Source of the DNA: Nitrospirae bacterium GWC2_57_13
Lineage (GTDB): Bacteria; Nitrospirota; UBA9217
Direction of reading: 5' to 3'
DNA: 34,338 nucleotides
NCBI GenBank assembly: GCA_001805055.1
Contig: MHDZ01000026.1
Span: 1 to 34,338 of the forward strand
In this document: one piece after another, positions 25,180 through 31,984 of the stretch
Layout: every line of letters starts with the position of its first letter
Position numbering within the stretch: the stretch's first letter is position 1
The notes under the pieces: model-generated
The model's input: the letters and a program-made list of their open reading frames with translations, nothing else
What the model was told of the DNA's origin: nothing
Databases searched by the model: none
Made by a program: the position numbers and the translations under genes

Positions 25180-25378
25180 GGTTTTGTTCCCTTTGCAGGG
25201 GCGGCTTCCGCTGACGATCTTAGACGTACGAGTTGTAATCTACCCAAAATGGATAGAATATTTTCAGTAAAATCATAAAGGCCCTGTAAATACAGGATGA
25301 AATGGCTGTCTTTGAACCGCCGTTTTCCGTGAATTTGCACTTTTCAATTCCGCTTTATGCGGGTTCGGGGAGGATCGA
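25180..25378 (+). other. Intergenic region between the two HAMP/cytochrome pairs
   Basis: These 199 bases hold no gene. I see a 14-bp palindrome CCTGTAAATACAGG (25283-25296) that could be an operator, and TTTGCACTTTTCAATTCC near 25333, the reverse-complement style of the GGAATTGG repeats. No convincing promoter or terminator was found. The downstream gene has GGAGG before its ATG. Confidence 0.4.
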
Positions 25379-25960
25379 ATGTTCCCATTTGACAGGCGGG
25401 TATATTTCATCAACAAGGATTTTCAGTCCCGGTTCATCTTACGCTTCGTGCTCACCACGTCGTTCTGGGCCCTGGCAGCAGTAGCACTCTTCACGGTCAT
25501 CGCCGGGAGGCGGCTGCAAGACGTGCTGTACTCGCCCCATATCAGCATTCAGTCCTCCGTGGAGCTGCTGATGCCCTCGGCTCTTCAGGCCCATCTGCTG
25601 TCCTTTGTGCTTTTCGGCGCCGTGCTCTTTCTCGCTCTTCGCGCCCTCTGGAAGCGGCTGTCACTGCCGTTATACAGCTTAAAGAAGGATATCGCACGCA
25701 TTGCCGCGGGCGATCTGGTGAGCGGTGTGTCCCTGCGCGAGGGCGAGGAGTTTCAGGACCTTGCTTTTGAACTGGACGGGATGCGAAATGGATTGCGTAG
25801 CAGGTTCTCGCTGCTGAAGGAACGGCGGACGGCCCTGTCAGAGGCTGTCAGGGAACTCGAGAGGGCAGTATGGAAGGGGACGCCTTCACTTGCCCAGGCC
25901 GCAGCGGTCAAAAAAGCTGCGGAACAGTTAAGGGGGGGGCTGGATGGGTTTTCGAATTAA
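25379..25960 (+). CDS. Two-TM HAMP-domain membrane protein (cytochrome-associated), copy 2
   Basis: A 193-residue protein with the same plan as 23804-24379: TM1 about 22-43, TM2 about 68-90, then a HAMP-like stretch (LYSLKKDIARIAAGDL, EEFQDLAFELDGMRNGL) and a terminal helix, with no catalytic output. The periplasmic loop is only about 25 residues. The gene overlaps the following cytochrome by 17 bases. Sequence similarity to copy 1 is low but the architecture and gene order are the same, suggesting an old duplication of a functional pair. Confidence 0.82.
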   Translation: MFPFDRRVYFINKDFQSRFILRFVLTTSFWALAAVALFTVIAGRRLQDVLYSPHISIQSSVELLMPSALQAHLLSFVLFGAVLFLALRALWKRLSLPLYSLKKDIARIAAGDLVSGVSLREGEEFQDLAFELDGMRNGLRSRFSLLKERRTALSEAVRELERAVWKGTPSLAQAAAVKKAAEQLRGGLDGFSN

Positions 25961-26378
25961 AAGACCAGCTATGGCGGCCATTATCGGGCTGTTCCTGGCG
26001 CTGCTTTTTGCGTATGCGTCCCCGGGCCTGTCTGCTCAGCAGCAGCGGCTCGAACCGCACGATTTTCGCGGGCATGGGCTGGATTGCCGAAGCTGCCATA
26101 TCTCCGTTTCCGTAAAGCAGGACGGTGGGTTGCGAAAGCCGGTGTCCGAGATCTGCGGGGGATGCCATCGGCTTCCTCATCAAAATCATCCGGTCGACAT
26201 GGTTCCCACCCTACAGGTCCCGCCGGACCTTCCTCTCGACAAGCAGGGGAAGCTCACGTGTGCCACCTGTCATGACCCCCATCGTCCCTATCTGAATCCG
26301 TTGACCGGCAACAGGACCATGTATCTCCGCAGGGATGGACCCAACAGGGGATTGTGCCTTGCCTGTCATGCCAGATAA
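25944..26378 (+). CDS. Four-heme c-type cytochrome, secreted
   Basis: A 144-residue exported protein. The signal peptide (AAIIGLFLALLFAYASPGLSA) is followed by four CxxCH sites: CRSCH, CGGCH, CATCH and CLACH. Text between them (HPVDMVPTLQVPPDLPLDKQGKLTCATCHDPH) closely parallels the first cytochrome (HPVEIVPAEVAVPADLPLSREGKMTCSTCHDIH), so the two cytochromes are paralogous, the second being a shorter version. An AGGGGGGG ribosome binding site lies inside the end of the HAMP gene. It is likely periplasmic electron transfer. Confidence 0.9.
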   Translation: MGFRIKRPAMAAIIGLFLALLFAYASPGLSAQQQRLEPHDFRGHGLDCRSCHISVSVKQDGGLRKPVSEICGGCHRLPHQNHPVDMVPTLQVPPDLPLDKQGKLTCATCHDPHRPYLNPLTGNRTMYLRRDGPNRGLCLACHAR

Positions 26379-26402
26379 TCCCGTCTGATGACTTCTGCGG
26401 CT

Positions 26403-26434
26403 AAAAAAACAGCGGCAGGCGTTAGGCCTGCCGC
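26403..26434 (-). terminator. Rho-independent terminator for the minus-strand small-gene operon
   Basis: GCGGCAGGC and GCCTGCCGC form a perfect 9-bp stem with a 5-base loop (26412-26434). Read on the minus strand it is followed by TGTTTTTTT. On the plus strand the downstream bases are A-rich, so it terminates leftward transcription only. Confidence 0.8.
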
Positions 26435-26494
26435 AAAAGGATGCAGCGGTATCAGTAGGGATTTTGGTCCGCCCCCCCACCCGGGCGCGCCGGG

Positions 26495-26851
26495 TCAGCG
26501 GACCGCCTTGGGCGCAGCAGGCGTTGCCGATGCCTGGGTAGTAAGCTTCACGATCTTGGTGGCGGTCTTGCTGTTTTTGTCCTCTTTGTAATGCACCCGG
26601 GCCCGGTCTCCTGCCTTCATCGCCTTGGCGTCGTTCATGTTCGTTTTGTTCGTGATCATGAGCGAAACATCGCCTTTTGACTTGCTTTTGACCACGATGA
26701 TCGACGTGTTCAGGGAAACCACGTCGCCGGTGACCTGCCGGTACTGCGGCTTGTCTGCTGCCGGAGCGGCTTTCTTTTCCGCGGCGATCGCGCCCTGCGC
26801 CGTCGTGACCATGATGGCGAGAAGGACGAAAAGCGTTTTAATCCTCGTCAT
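26495..26851 (-). CDS. Small exported protein (OB-fold-like, function unknown)
   Basis: A 118-residue protein with a signal peptide (LFVLLAIMVTTAQGAIA followed by AEKK) and a Lys/Ala-rich linker. The folded part (about 40-103) reads VTGDVVSLNTSIIVVKSKSK, then GDVSLMITNKTNMNDAKAMKAGDRARVHYKED, consistent with a small beta-barrel of the DUF5666/OB kind. The tail is Ala/Pro/Thr-rich. An excellent AGGAGGTG ribosome binding site precedes it. It overlaps the upstream 74-residue gene by 14 bases and ends before a strong terminator. The function is unknown; a periplasmic metal- or ligand-binding role is only a guess. Confidence 0.8.
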   Translation of the reverse strand: MTRIKTLFVLLAIMVTTAQGAIAAEKKAAPAADKPQYRQVTGDVVSLNTSIIVVKSKSKGDVSLMITNKTNMNDAKAMKAGDRARVHYKEDKNSKTATKIVKLTTQASATPAAPKAVR

Positions 26852-27062
26852 TGAGTTTCACCTCCTTTCTCGTTGAGTTTTTTCCTGACTTTCCGTTCCC
26901 GCCCAGGGGGTTCAGAATCTTCTGGACGCGGTTCTGGAGCCTGATCACGGCTTTTTCGATGGCAATATCTTTTTCGCGGTCATCCATGCGTGCGTATTCG
27001 TCCGTGTTGGGCCGGCCATTCTCCTCGCGCTTTTTTTCACGCCCGGCTGAAGTCAAGATCAT
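26838..27062 (-). CDS. Small charged protein, function unknown
   Basis: A 74-residue cytosolic protein rich in Lys, Arg, Glu and Asp; the centre (DIAIEKAVIRLQNRVQKIL) is a predicted amphipathic helix. It has AGGAG before the ATG, and its 3' end overlaps the ribosome binding site and start of the exported protein at 26495-26851, so the two are coupled. An internal Met at residue 26 is an alternative start. I do not recognise a family. Confidence 0.6.
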   Translation of the reverse strand: MILTSAGREKKREENGRPNTDEYARMDDREKDIAIEKAVIRLQNRVQKILNPLGGNGKSGKNSTRKEVKLNDED

Positions 27063-27095
27063 TGCGTCTCCTCTCTTTTGCTTGATTGTTAGGAA

Positions 27096-27123
27096 GGTAT
27101 AGCATACGGGCGTCGCGGCGCAA
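27096..27123 (-). promoter_or_regulatory. Weak candidate promoter for the small-protein operon
   Basis: On the minus strand, TTGCGC (27118-27123), a 16-bp spacer and TATACC (27096-27101), about 35 bases upstream of the start at 27062. Between 27124 and 27258, short of the next operon's promoter, I see nothing else. Confidence 0.35.
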
Positions 27124-27258
27124 TCGCGGGATTCCGCATTTAATAGTTTGTGCAGAAAATTATTTTTGTGCTAGTAGGCGGCTATTGCCCTGAAATGGCT
27201 GCCGGGCAGCAGCGCAACGGAGTCAGATCTCACGAACGTAATGTGTTACGGTTTTTTC

Positions 27259-27287
27259 TTGACCATTGCGGCTCATGCTTCTATACT
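27259..27287 (+). promoter_or_regulatory. Strong sigma-70 promoter for the glycosyltransferase operon
   Basis: TTGACC (27259-27264), a 17-bp spacer and TATACT (27282-27287), five of six consensus bases in each box. Transcription would begin near 27294, leaving a leader of roughly 134 bases before the first start codon. Confidence 0.7.
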
Positions 27288-27293
27288 AAGAAC

Positions 27294-27427
27294 GAAGCAT
27301 CACGTGGGTGTGCCCCTCGGTGTGCCCCTCGTTCCAACCTGCTTCCCTAGCCCCATCACGCTTTCTGCGGAGATCGCAGCAAGCCTCGTTGCACCCTGCA
27401 TGACGCATATATCAGAGAGGAGGCCGC
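27294..27427 (+). promoter_or_regulatory. Long 5' leader with a 12-bp tandem duplication and a hairpin
   Basis: GGTGTGCCCCTC is exactly duplicated in tandem (27307-27318 and 27319-27330). A hairpin follows: GCTT-T-CTGCG, loop GAGAT, CGCAG-C-AAGC (27360-27384). No terminator T-run is associated with it. The leader ends in GAGGAGG before the ATG. A regulatory role is inference. Confidence 0.45.
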
Positions 27428-28636
27428 ATGGGCGATTTTTACCAGACCGGCGTTATCGCAACCTTTCATCGCCTGGGCAAGCCGAACATCGAGAAGATCG
27501 AGAGCGAACTGGCCCTCTACGCGGCGCAAAAGCCCGTGGCGCTGGTCCTGCCTTCCCTGTATTCGGAACTCCAGGGGGGGGCACTCAAGAGCATCGTGAA
27601 GGAACTGCAAGCGGTGAAGTATATCCGCCAGATCGTCGTGGCCCTCGGGCCCTGCTCTGCCGACGAGTTCAAGCATGCAAGAGGGTTCTTCTCTTCCCTT
27701 CCGCAGGAAACGCACATCATCTGGAACAGTGGACCGAGGATGCAGGAGATATACCGGACGCTGGAGGAGCATCGTCTCTCCCCCGGGCAGGAGGGAAAGG
27801 GGAAGTCGGCATGGATGGCCTACGGCTATATTCTCGCCTCAGGCAAGGCCGACGTCATCGCCCTGCACGACTGCGACATCCTCACCTATTCCCGTGACCT
27901 GCTGGCGCGGCTCGTCTATCCCGTAGTCAATCCCAACCTCGGATATGAGTTCTGCAAGGGCTTTTATGCCCGGATCAGCGACAAAATGCACGGCCGGGTG
28001 ACGCGGCTCCTGGTCACGCCGCTCATTCGTTCTCTCGAGAAGATCCTGGGCTATTTGCCGCTGCTCGTGTTCTTCGATAGCTTCCGTTATCCTCTGGCAG
28101 GGGAGTTTTCCATGATAACGGACCTTGCCCGGGTGAACCGGATCCCTGCGGACTGGGGGCTCGAGGTAGGCGTACTGGCCGAGGTGTACCGCAATACGGC
28201 GGTCCGGCGCGTTTGCCAGGTGGATCTCGCGGATAATTACGAACACAAGCACCAGGCCTTGTCGGCCGGCGACCCCGAAAAGGGTTTGATGAAAATGGCC
28301 GTGGACATCTGCAAGTCCCTGCTGCGGACACTTGCGTCGGAGGGCGTGATCTTCTCAGAGGGGCTGCTGCGCACCCTGATCGTCACGTATCAGCGCACGG
28401 CCCAGGACATGCTCAAGCGCTTTGAGGACGATTCCGCCATCAACGGATTGTACTTCGACCGTAACCAGGAGAGCGCGGCTGTGGACGCTTTCACGGAGGC
28501 GCTCAAGATCGCGGGGCAGACGATCATCGAAGTGCCGCTCGGGCTGCCGCTCATACCGAGCTGGAACCGGGTGACATCGGCGGTGCCCGATCTCCTCGAG
28601 CGCATTCAGGCCGCGGTGCTCGAGGACAATGCATAA
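27428..28636 (+). CDS. GT81-like glycosyltransferase (glucosyl/mannosyl-3-phosphoglycerate synthase relative)
   Basis: A GT-A fold retaining glycosyltransferase of 402 residues. Recognisable elements in order: ALVLPSLYSE near 38, GKGKSAW (123-129), the DxD-type metal motif HDCD (147-150), HGRVTRLLVTPLI (188-200), PLAGEFSM (222-229), DWGLEVGVLAEVY (242-254) and YEHKHQ (271-276), whose His fits a metal ligand. This order matches GT81 enzymes, which transfer glucose or mannose to 3-phosphoglycerate to make the precursor of glucosylglycerate. About 100 further residues follow the catalytic domain. No phosphatase (GpgP) gene is nearby. A GAGGAGG site precedes the start. First gene of the five-gene unit. 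Substrate assignment is inference. Confidence 0.75.
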   Translation: MGDFYQTGVIATFHRLGKPNIEKIESELALYAAQKPVALVLPSLYSELQGGALKSIVKELQAVKYIRQIVVALGPCSADEFKHARGFFSSLPQETHIIWNSGPRMQEIYRTLEEHRLSPGQEGKGKSAWMAYGYILASGKADVIALHDCDILTYSRDLLARLVYPVVNPNLGYEFCKGFYARISDKMHGRVTRLLVTPLIRSLEKILGYLPLLVFFDSFRYPLAGEFSMITDLARVNRIPADWGLEVGVLAEVYRNTAVRRVCQVDLADNYEHKHQALSAGDPEKGLMKMAVDICKSLLRTLASEGVIFSEGLLRTLIVTYQRTAQDMLKRFEDDSAINGLYFDRNQESAAVDAFTEALKIAGQTIIEVPLGLPLIPSWNRVTSAVPDLLERIQAAVLEDNA

Positions 28637-28659
28637 CCACAGAAAGGGGTGATGCTACC

Positions 28660-29310
28660 ATGGCCGTAAAACGCAAGGCAGCTGCGACCAAGTCAAAAAA
28701 AAGCATGGGGAAGGCGGCGCTCGCCGGAGGTCTCCGGTCCCGCACCCCGAAGAAGGGAGGGTCGTTCGCCATGACAGCAAGAAAAGCGATCAGCGAAAAG
28801 AAGGGGAAGATGATGGACAAGACCAAGGCGCTGTTCCGGTCCGGGAAGGAACGCATGCAGGCCGTTGACCTTCAGCCCATCTGGCAGCAGGTGAAAAAAG
28901 GGGTCGACAGTGCAAGCCGGGCCGTCGGGAAGGGTTCGGACCGGATGAAGCAGAAGTTCGGCAGCCCGTCGGAGATGATGGAAAAGGGAACGAGAAAGAT
29001 GAAGACGGGTCTGGGCGGCGCGATGGATGCCGTTGGCCGGGGGGCGGAAAAGGCAACATCAAAGGCGCTGACCCTGGCAAAGCGCATGTCGGTGCAATAC
29101 AAGATCTCCGAGCAGCATCGTAAACTTCAGGTGCTGCTGGCAGAGCTCGGCGGAAGGGTCTATGACATCACGAAGCGGAGTCCCCAGGCCCTGAACGCGA
29201 GCGATCCGGATATCATGAAGCTGGCCGGCAGGATCAGGGACGCCGAGAAGGCCCTGATGGCGCTCGAGGAAAAGGCAGGTGCGCTGAAAAACAGGGAAGG
29301 CGTCCGATGA
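28660..29310 (+). CDS. Lysine-rich histone H1-like N-tail with helical C-terminal domain
   Basis: A 216-residue protein. Residues 1-60 are Lys/Ala/Ser/Gly-rich (AVKRKAAATKSKKSMGKAAL and on), like AlgP/H1-type nucleoid proteins. The middle (about 60-140) has recurring GKGSDRMKQK, GTRKMKTGL and GRGAEKATSK segments, Met-rich and amphipathic. The C-terminal 70 residues form a helical domain (QYKISEQHRKLQVLLAELGG, then DAEKALMALEEKAG). It begins 23 bases after the glycosyltransferase and overlaps the next glycosyltransferase as ATGA, so it is an integral part of the unit. I recognise no family. DNA binding, polyanion binding or a phasin-like coat are all possible. Confidence 0.7.
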   Translation: MAVKRKAAATKSKKSMGKAALAGGLRSRTPKKGGSFAMTARKAISEKKGKMMDKTKALFRSGKERMQAVDLQPIWQQVKKGVDSASRAVGKGSDRMKQKFGSPSEMMEKGTRKMKTGLGGAMDAVGRGAEKATSKALTLAKRMSVQYKISEQHRKLQVLLAELGGRVYDITKRSPQALNASDPDIMKLAGRIRDAEKALMALEEKAGALKNREGVR

Positions 29311-30572
29311 CAGAGAACGGGATTACGGTCCGTCAGGAGATCCGGGACAAGATCGCCGCGATCGGCGAGGCCGACATCCTGGTCGGGATCCCGAGCTACA
29401 ATAATTCGCGCACCATCGGCCATGTGGTCAAGGCGGTGCAGGCGGGACTGGCAAAGTATTTTCCGAGCCAGAAGTCCATCATGGTCAATTCCGACGGAGG
29501 TTCCTCGGACGGCACCATGGACGTGGTGCATGCCACGACCATTCATGATATGAAATCGATCCTGCTCGCCCACCGCGTAGAGCCCCTGCACAAGATCGCC
29601 ACGCCCTATCACGGCATTCCCGGCAAAGGGAGCGCCTTTCGCACGATCTTTCAGATCGCCGATGCGCTGAACGTCAAGGCCTGCGCCGTCGTGGATTCCG
29701 ATCTGCGGAGCATCACGCCGGAATGGGTCGAACTGCTGATCAAACCCGTGCTGGACGAAGGGTTCGATTATGTCGCCCCGCTCTACCACCGGCACAAGTA
29801 CGACGGGACCATCACGAACAGCATCATCTACCCGCTGACGCGGGCGCTCTACGGCAAGCGTGTGCGGCAGCCCATAGGCGGGGACTTCGGATTCTCGGGC
29901 CGCCTCGCACAGTTCTATCTCGGCAAGGACGTGTGGGAAACGGACGTGGCCCGCTTCGGCATCGATATCTGGATGACCACGACGGCCATTGCCAACAATT
30001 TCAAGATCGCCCAGTCGTTCCTCGGCGCAAAGATCCATGATCCGAAGGACCCCGGAGCGGACCTGAGCGCCATGCTGTATCAGGTCGTGGGGGCTACGTT
30101 TGATCTCATGGAGGCGTACACTGACGTCTGGCGAAAGGTGCAGGGCTCGGAGCCGGTGCCGACCTTCGGCTTCGAGTACGCCGTGGGGCTTGAGCCTATT
30201 TCGGTCAATCTCGAGCGGATGATCGAGATGTTCCGGCTCGGCCTGCGGGAACTCGGCGGTATGTGGAAGGGTTTCCTGCCGCCTTCGGCGCTCGATGCCC
30301 TTGCGCGGACAGCCGGCCTTTCCGCCGCCGCCTTCCATATTCCCGATGATGTCTGGGTCGATATCGTCTATGCTTTTGCGCTGGCGGCGCATAAAAAGCA
30401 GATGAACAAGGAGCATCTTCTGAAATCCCTTACGCCCCTGTATCTCGGCAGGACGGCATCCTTTGTCGTGGACACGCGGGAAAGCGGCGCTGCCGACGTT
30501 GAGAAGAAGATCGAGGGGCTGTGCGCGCGGTTCGAGGAGAAAAAGGCGTTCCTGGTCAGGAATTTGAGGTGA
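29307..30572 (+). CDS. GT-A family glycosyltransferase (GT2/GT78/GT81-like)
   Basis: A 421-residue glycosyltransferase. GIPSYNN (27-33) and NSDGGSSDGT (61-70) form the nucleotide-binding start, followed by GIPGKGSAF (103-111), the DxD-type DSDL (130-133), QPIGGDFGFSG (188-198) and FGIDIWMTT (218-226). The GKGSAF/DSDL/GG-E/D-F/GID-W order parallels mannosylglycerate synthase (GT78) and GT81, so it may add a second sugar or make glucosyl- or mannosylglycerate directly. The C-terminal 190 residues are helical and without recognised motifs. Its ATG overlaps the H1-like gene stop. Donor and acceptor are unproven; a cell-surface polysaccharide role is the main alternative. Confidence 0.75.
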   Translation: MTENGITVRQEIRDKIAAIGEADILVGIPSYNNSRTIGHVVKAVQAGLAKYFPSQKSIMVNSDGGSSDGTMDVVHATTIHDMKSILLAHRVEPLHKIATPYHGIPGKGSAFRTIFQIADALNVKACAVVDSDLRSITPEWVELLIKPVLDEGFDYVAPLYHRHKYDGTITNSIIYPLTRALYGKRVRQPIGGDFGFSGRLAQFYLGKDVWETDVARFGIDIWMTTTAIANNFKIAQSFLGAKIHDPKDPGADLSAMLYQVVGATFDLMEAYTDVWRKVQGSEPVPTFGFEYAVGLEPISVNLERMIEMFRLGLRELGGMWKGFLPPSALDALARTAGLSAAAFHIPDDVWVDIVYAFALAAHKKQMNKEHLLKSLTPLYLGRTASFVVDTRESGAADVEKKIEGLCARFEEKKAFLVRNLR

Positions 30573-30590
30573 TTAAGAGGGGGGGTACCG

Positions 30591-31289
30591 ATGGGCAACT
30601 TTATCGACAAAATATTTGTCATGCCGATTCAAAGCTTCGGAGAGAAGCTGATCAAATTTCTTCCTGATCTGCTGAGCGCCGTGCTGATCCTGGTCGTGGG
30701 TTTTGTGCTGGGGCTGCTCCTTAAGGCGGTGCTGGTTCGCTTCTTTCGCACCATCGGCCTCGACCGCTTCTCGCAGCGCTCGGGTGTCGTGGCCGCGCTC
30801 CAAAAAGGGGGGATACGGGAGCCGGCCTCCCTGCTCCTGTCCAAGCTTTTCGCCGGGCTCGTCATTATCAGCTTCTCGATCCTTGCGATGCGCGCCTTAA
30901 AGCTCGTGGTAATTGACGATGTTCTGGCGCGGTTCCTACTGTACATACCCAACGTGTTCATTGCCGGTGTCATCATCCTCTTCGGGTATATCCTGGGCAA
31001 CTTCCTGGGGCGGGCGGTGCTCATCGCCGCGGTGAATGCCGGCGTGAAAGTGTCGGGCCTCATCAGCCGCCTGGTCAAGGTCACTGTATTTCTGCTCGCC
31101 ACTACCATGGCGCTTGAGCAGCTCGGGATCGGAAGCGGCACGATCGTCGTTGCCTTCGCCATCATTTTAGGCGGTCTGGTGTTCGCTTTTTCACTTGCCT
31201 TCGGCCTGGGAGGGAAAGAGATCGCGAAGACCTATCTGGAGAAGCGCATCAAAGGCGATGAGGCAAAGGATGATATCAGCTATCTATAG
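30591..31289 (+). CDS. TM-helix repeat membrane protein (MscS/CmpX-related, no beta domain)
   Basis: A 232-residue inner-membrane protein with about four to five helices. Two copies of the 'conserved TM helix' pattern are visible (LPDLLSAVLILVVGFVLG near 24-41 and IPNVFIAGVIILFGYILGNFLG near 118-139). It ends with LAFGLGGKEIAKTYLE, a hallmark of these proteins. The MscS cytoplasmic beta domain is absent, so it is likely a CmpX-like membrane protein that modulates membrane tension or transport, rather than a full MscS channel. AGGGGGGG precedes the ATG. It follows the second glycosyltransferase by 18 bases. An osmotic role fits the operon but is inference. Confidence 0.82.
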   Translation: MGNFIDKIFVMPIQSFGEKLIKFLPDLLSAVLILVVGFVLGLLLKAVLVRFFRTIGLDRFSQRSGVVAALQKGGIREPASLLLSKLFAGLVIISFSILAMRALKLVVIDDVLARFLLYIPNVFIAGVIILFGYILGNFLGRAVLIAAVNAGVKVSGLISRLVKVTVFLLATTMALEQLGIGSGTIVVAFAIILGGLVFAFSLAFGLGGKEIAKTYLEKRIKGDEAKDDISYL

Positions 31290-31315
31290 AGCATTACTTA
31301 GGAGGGGGTGTGACT

Positions 31316-31402
31316 ATGGCGTGCGGGAAATCCAACAAGGCAGGATCGAAGTGCGGTTCAAAAAAGACGGCTAAGAAAAAGACGGCAACAAAGAAAAAAT
31401 AG
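31316..31402 (+). CDS. 28-residue Lys-rich, two-Cys peptide
   Basis: A short gene giving a peptide that starts MACGKSNKAGSKCGSKK and ends in a run of Lys/Thr/Ala. Nearly half the residues are Lys; two CG pairs (Cys3 and Cys13) could bind a metal or form a disulphide. The case for reality is a perfect AGGAGG Shine-Dalgarno (31300-31305) ten bases from the ATG, its position 26 bases after the membrane protein, and a strong terminator 11 bases after its stop. Its Lys-rich composition echoes the tail of the 28660 protein. Function unknown. Confidence 0.6.
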   Translation: MACGKSNKAGSKCGSKKTAKKKTATKKK

Positions 31403-31413
31403 CGAGGTACGAT

Positions 31414-31449
31414 CATGAGGGGCCGTCCGGCCCCTCATGCCGATTTTTT
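31414..31449 (+). terminator. Rho-independent terminator ending the glycosyltransferase operon
   Basis: CATGAGGGGCC and GGCCCCTCATG form a perfect 11-bp stem around a GTCC tetraloop (31414-31439), followed within five bases by TTTTTT (31444-31449). Confidence 0.9.
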
Positions 31450-31614
31450 CTCTTCTCCGGCTCTCACAGGCAACATCCTGAAGCGGAACAGAACATTCTC
31501 GAGAAGCATCCGCTCCTCCTCCGACAGAGCGCCCTTTTTCATTCCCAGGATATCGGCCATCTGTTTTGTCGCTGGCAGAGTCTTCGCTGCGGCGCAGCTC
31601 TGCGCATCCGGCAT
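31435..31614 (-). CDS. Possible small protein, function unknown
   Basis: A 59-residue frame. Its second half (MKKGALSEEERMLLENVLFR, then FRMLPVRAG) looks protein-like with GC-rich wobble positions as in the neighbours. No ribosome binding site is visible and its stop codon lies inside the terminator hairpin. It could be a remnant of a longer gene; the upstream part of the frame is repeat DNA (CCCGGACGAGCCCCG). Confidence 0.35.
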   Translation of the reverse strand: MPDAQSCAAAKTLPATKQMADILGMKKGALSEEERMLLENVLFRFRMLPVRAGEEKKSA

Positions 31615-31719
31615 CGGCCGCGGAACTGTGCTGGTCGCGGACCGGGAATCCCCCCCTAACCCGGACGAGCCCCGCATCCTATTTTTACAGAAGGCGCGGG
31701 GAACCAAAAAAGTCAAAGC

Positions 31720-31801
31720 CTTTGACACGGATAACGACGGATTAACACTGATGAATAATCAGGATTCTTCATAACTCAATCAGCGTAAATCAGCGTCAAA
31801 G
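31720..31801. repeat. Palindromic CTTTGACACGGATAACG / AATCAGCGTCAAAG element
   Basis: Left arm CTTTGACACGGATAACGACG, right arm ending AATCAGCGTCAAAG. The outer seven bases are perfectly inverted and the interior is similar with substitutions. It is the same style as 14376-14476. The rest of the 31615-31984 gap holds a CCCGGACGAGCCCCG word (31661 on) and the candidate promoter below. Confidence 0.65.
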
Positions 31802-31925
31802 AAGTTTTTTAATCCCAGTTTGAGAAGATTTTGATCTGTAACTGACCAGTATATCATCCAGGCAAACGAGCTTCCTTCCCGTGCCTCAAACGATATAGGC
31901 AAGAGTGCCCTTCCGGCAATAAAAA

Positions 31926-31954
31926 TTGACATTTTGCAGGTGCTGTGTTAGAAA
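31926..31954 (+). promoter_or_regulatory. Candidate sigma-70 promoter for the CbiX-like gene and tyrS
   Basis: A perfect TTGACA (31926-31931), a 17-bp spacer and TAGAAA (31949-31954). The start codon lies 30 bases downstream of the -10 box. No cobalamin riboswitch is seen. Confidence 0.5.
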
Positions 31955-31984
31955 CAGCAATCTCCGGGGGGTAGAGAGATACGC

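Noticed and set aside
29160-30416. 418-residue minus-strand frame opposite the second glycosyltransferase
   Set aside because: Shadow frame; the plus-strand product has GKGSAF, DSDL and other motifs, and operon spacing supports the plus strand.
30591-31289. Full MscS mechanosensitive channel
   Set aside because: Only TM-helix repeats are present; the MscS beta domain and cytoplasmic vestibule are missing, so a CmpX-like annotation is safer.
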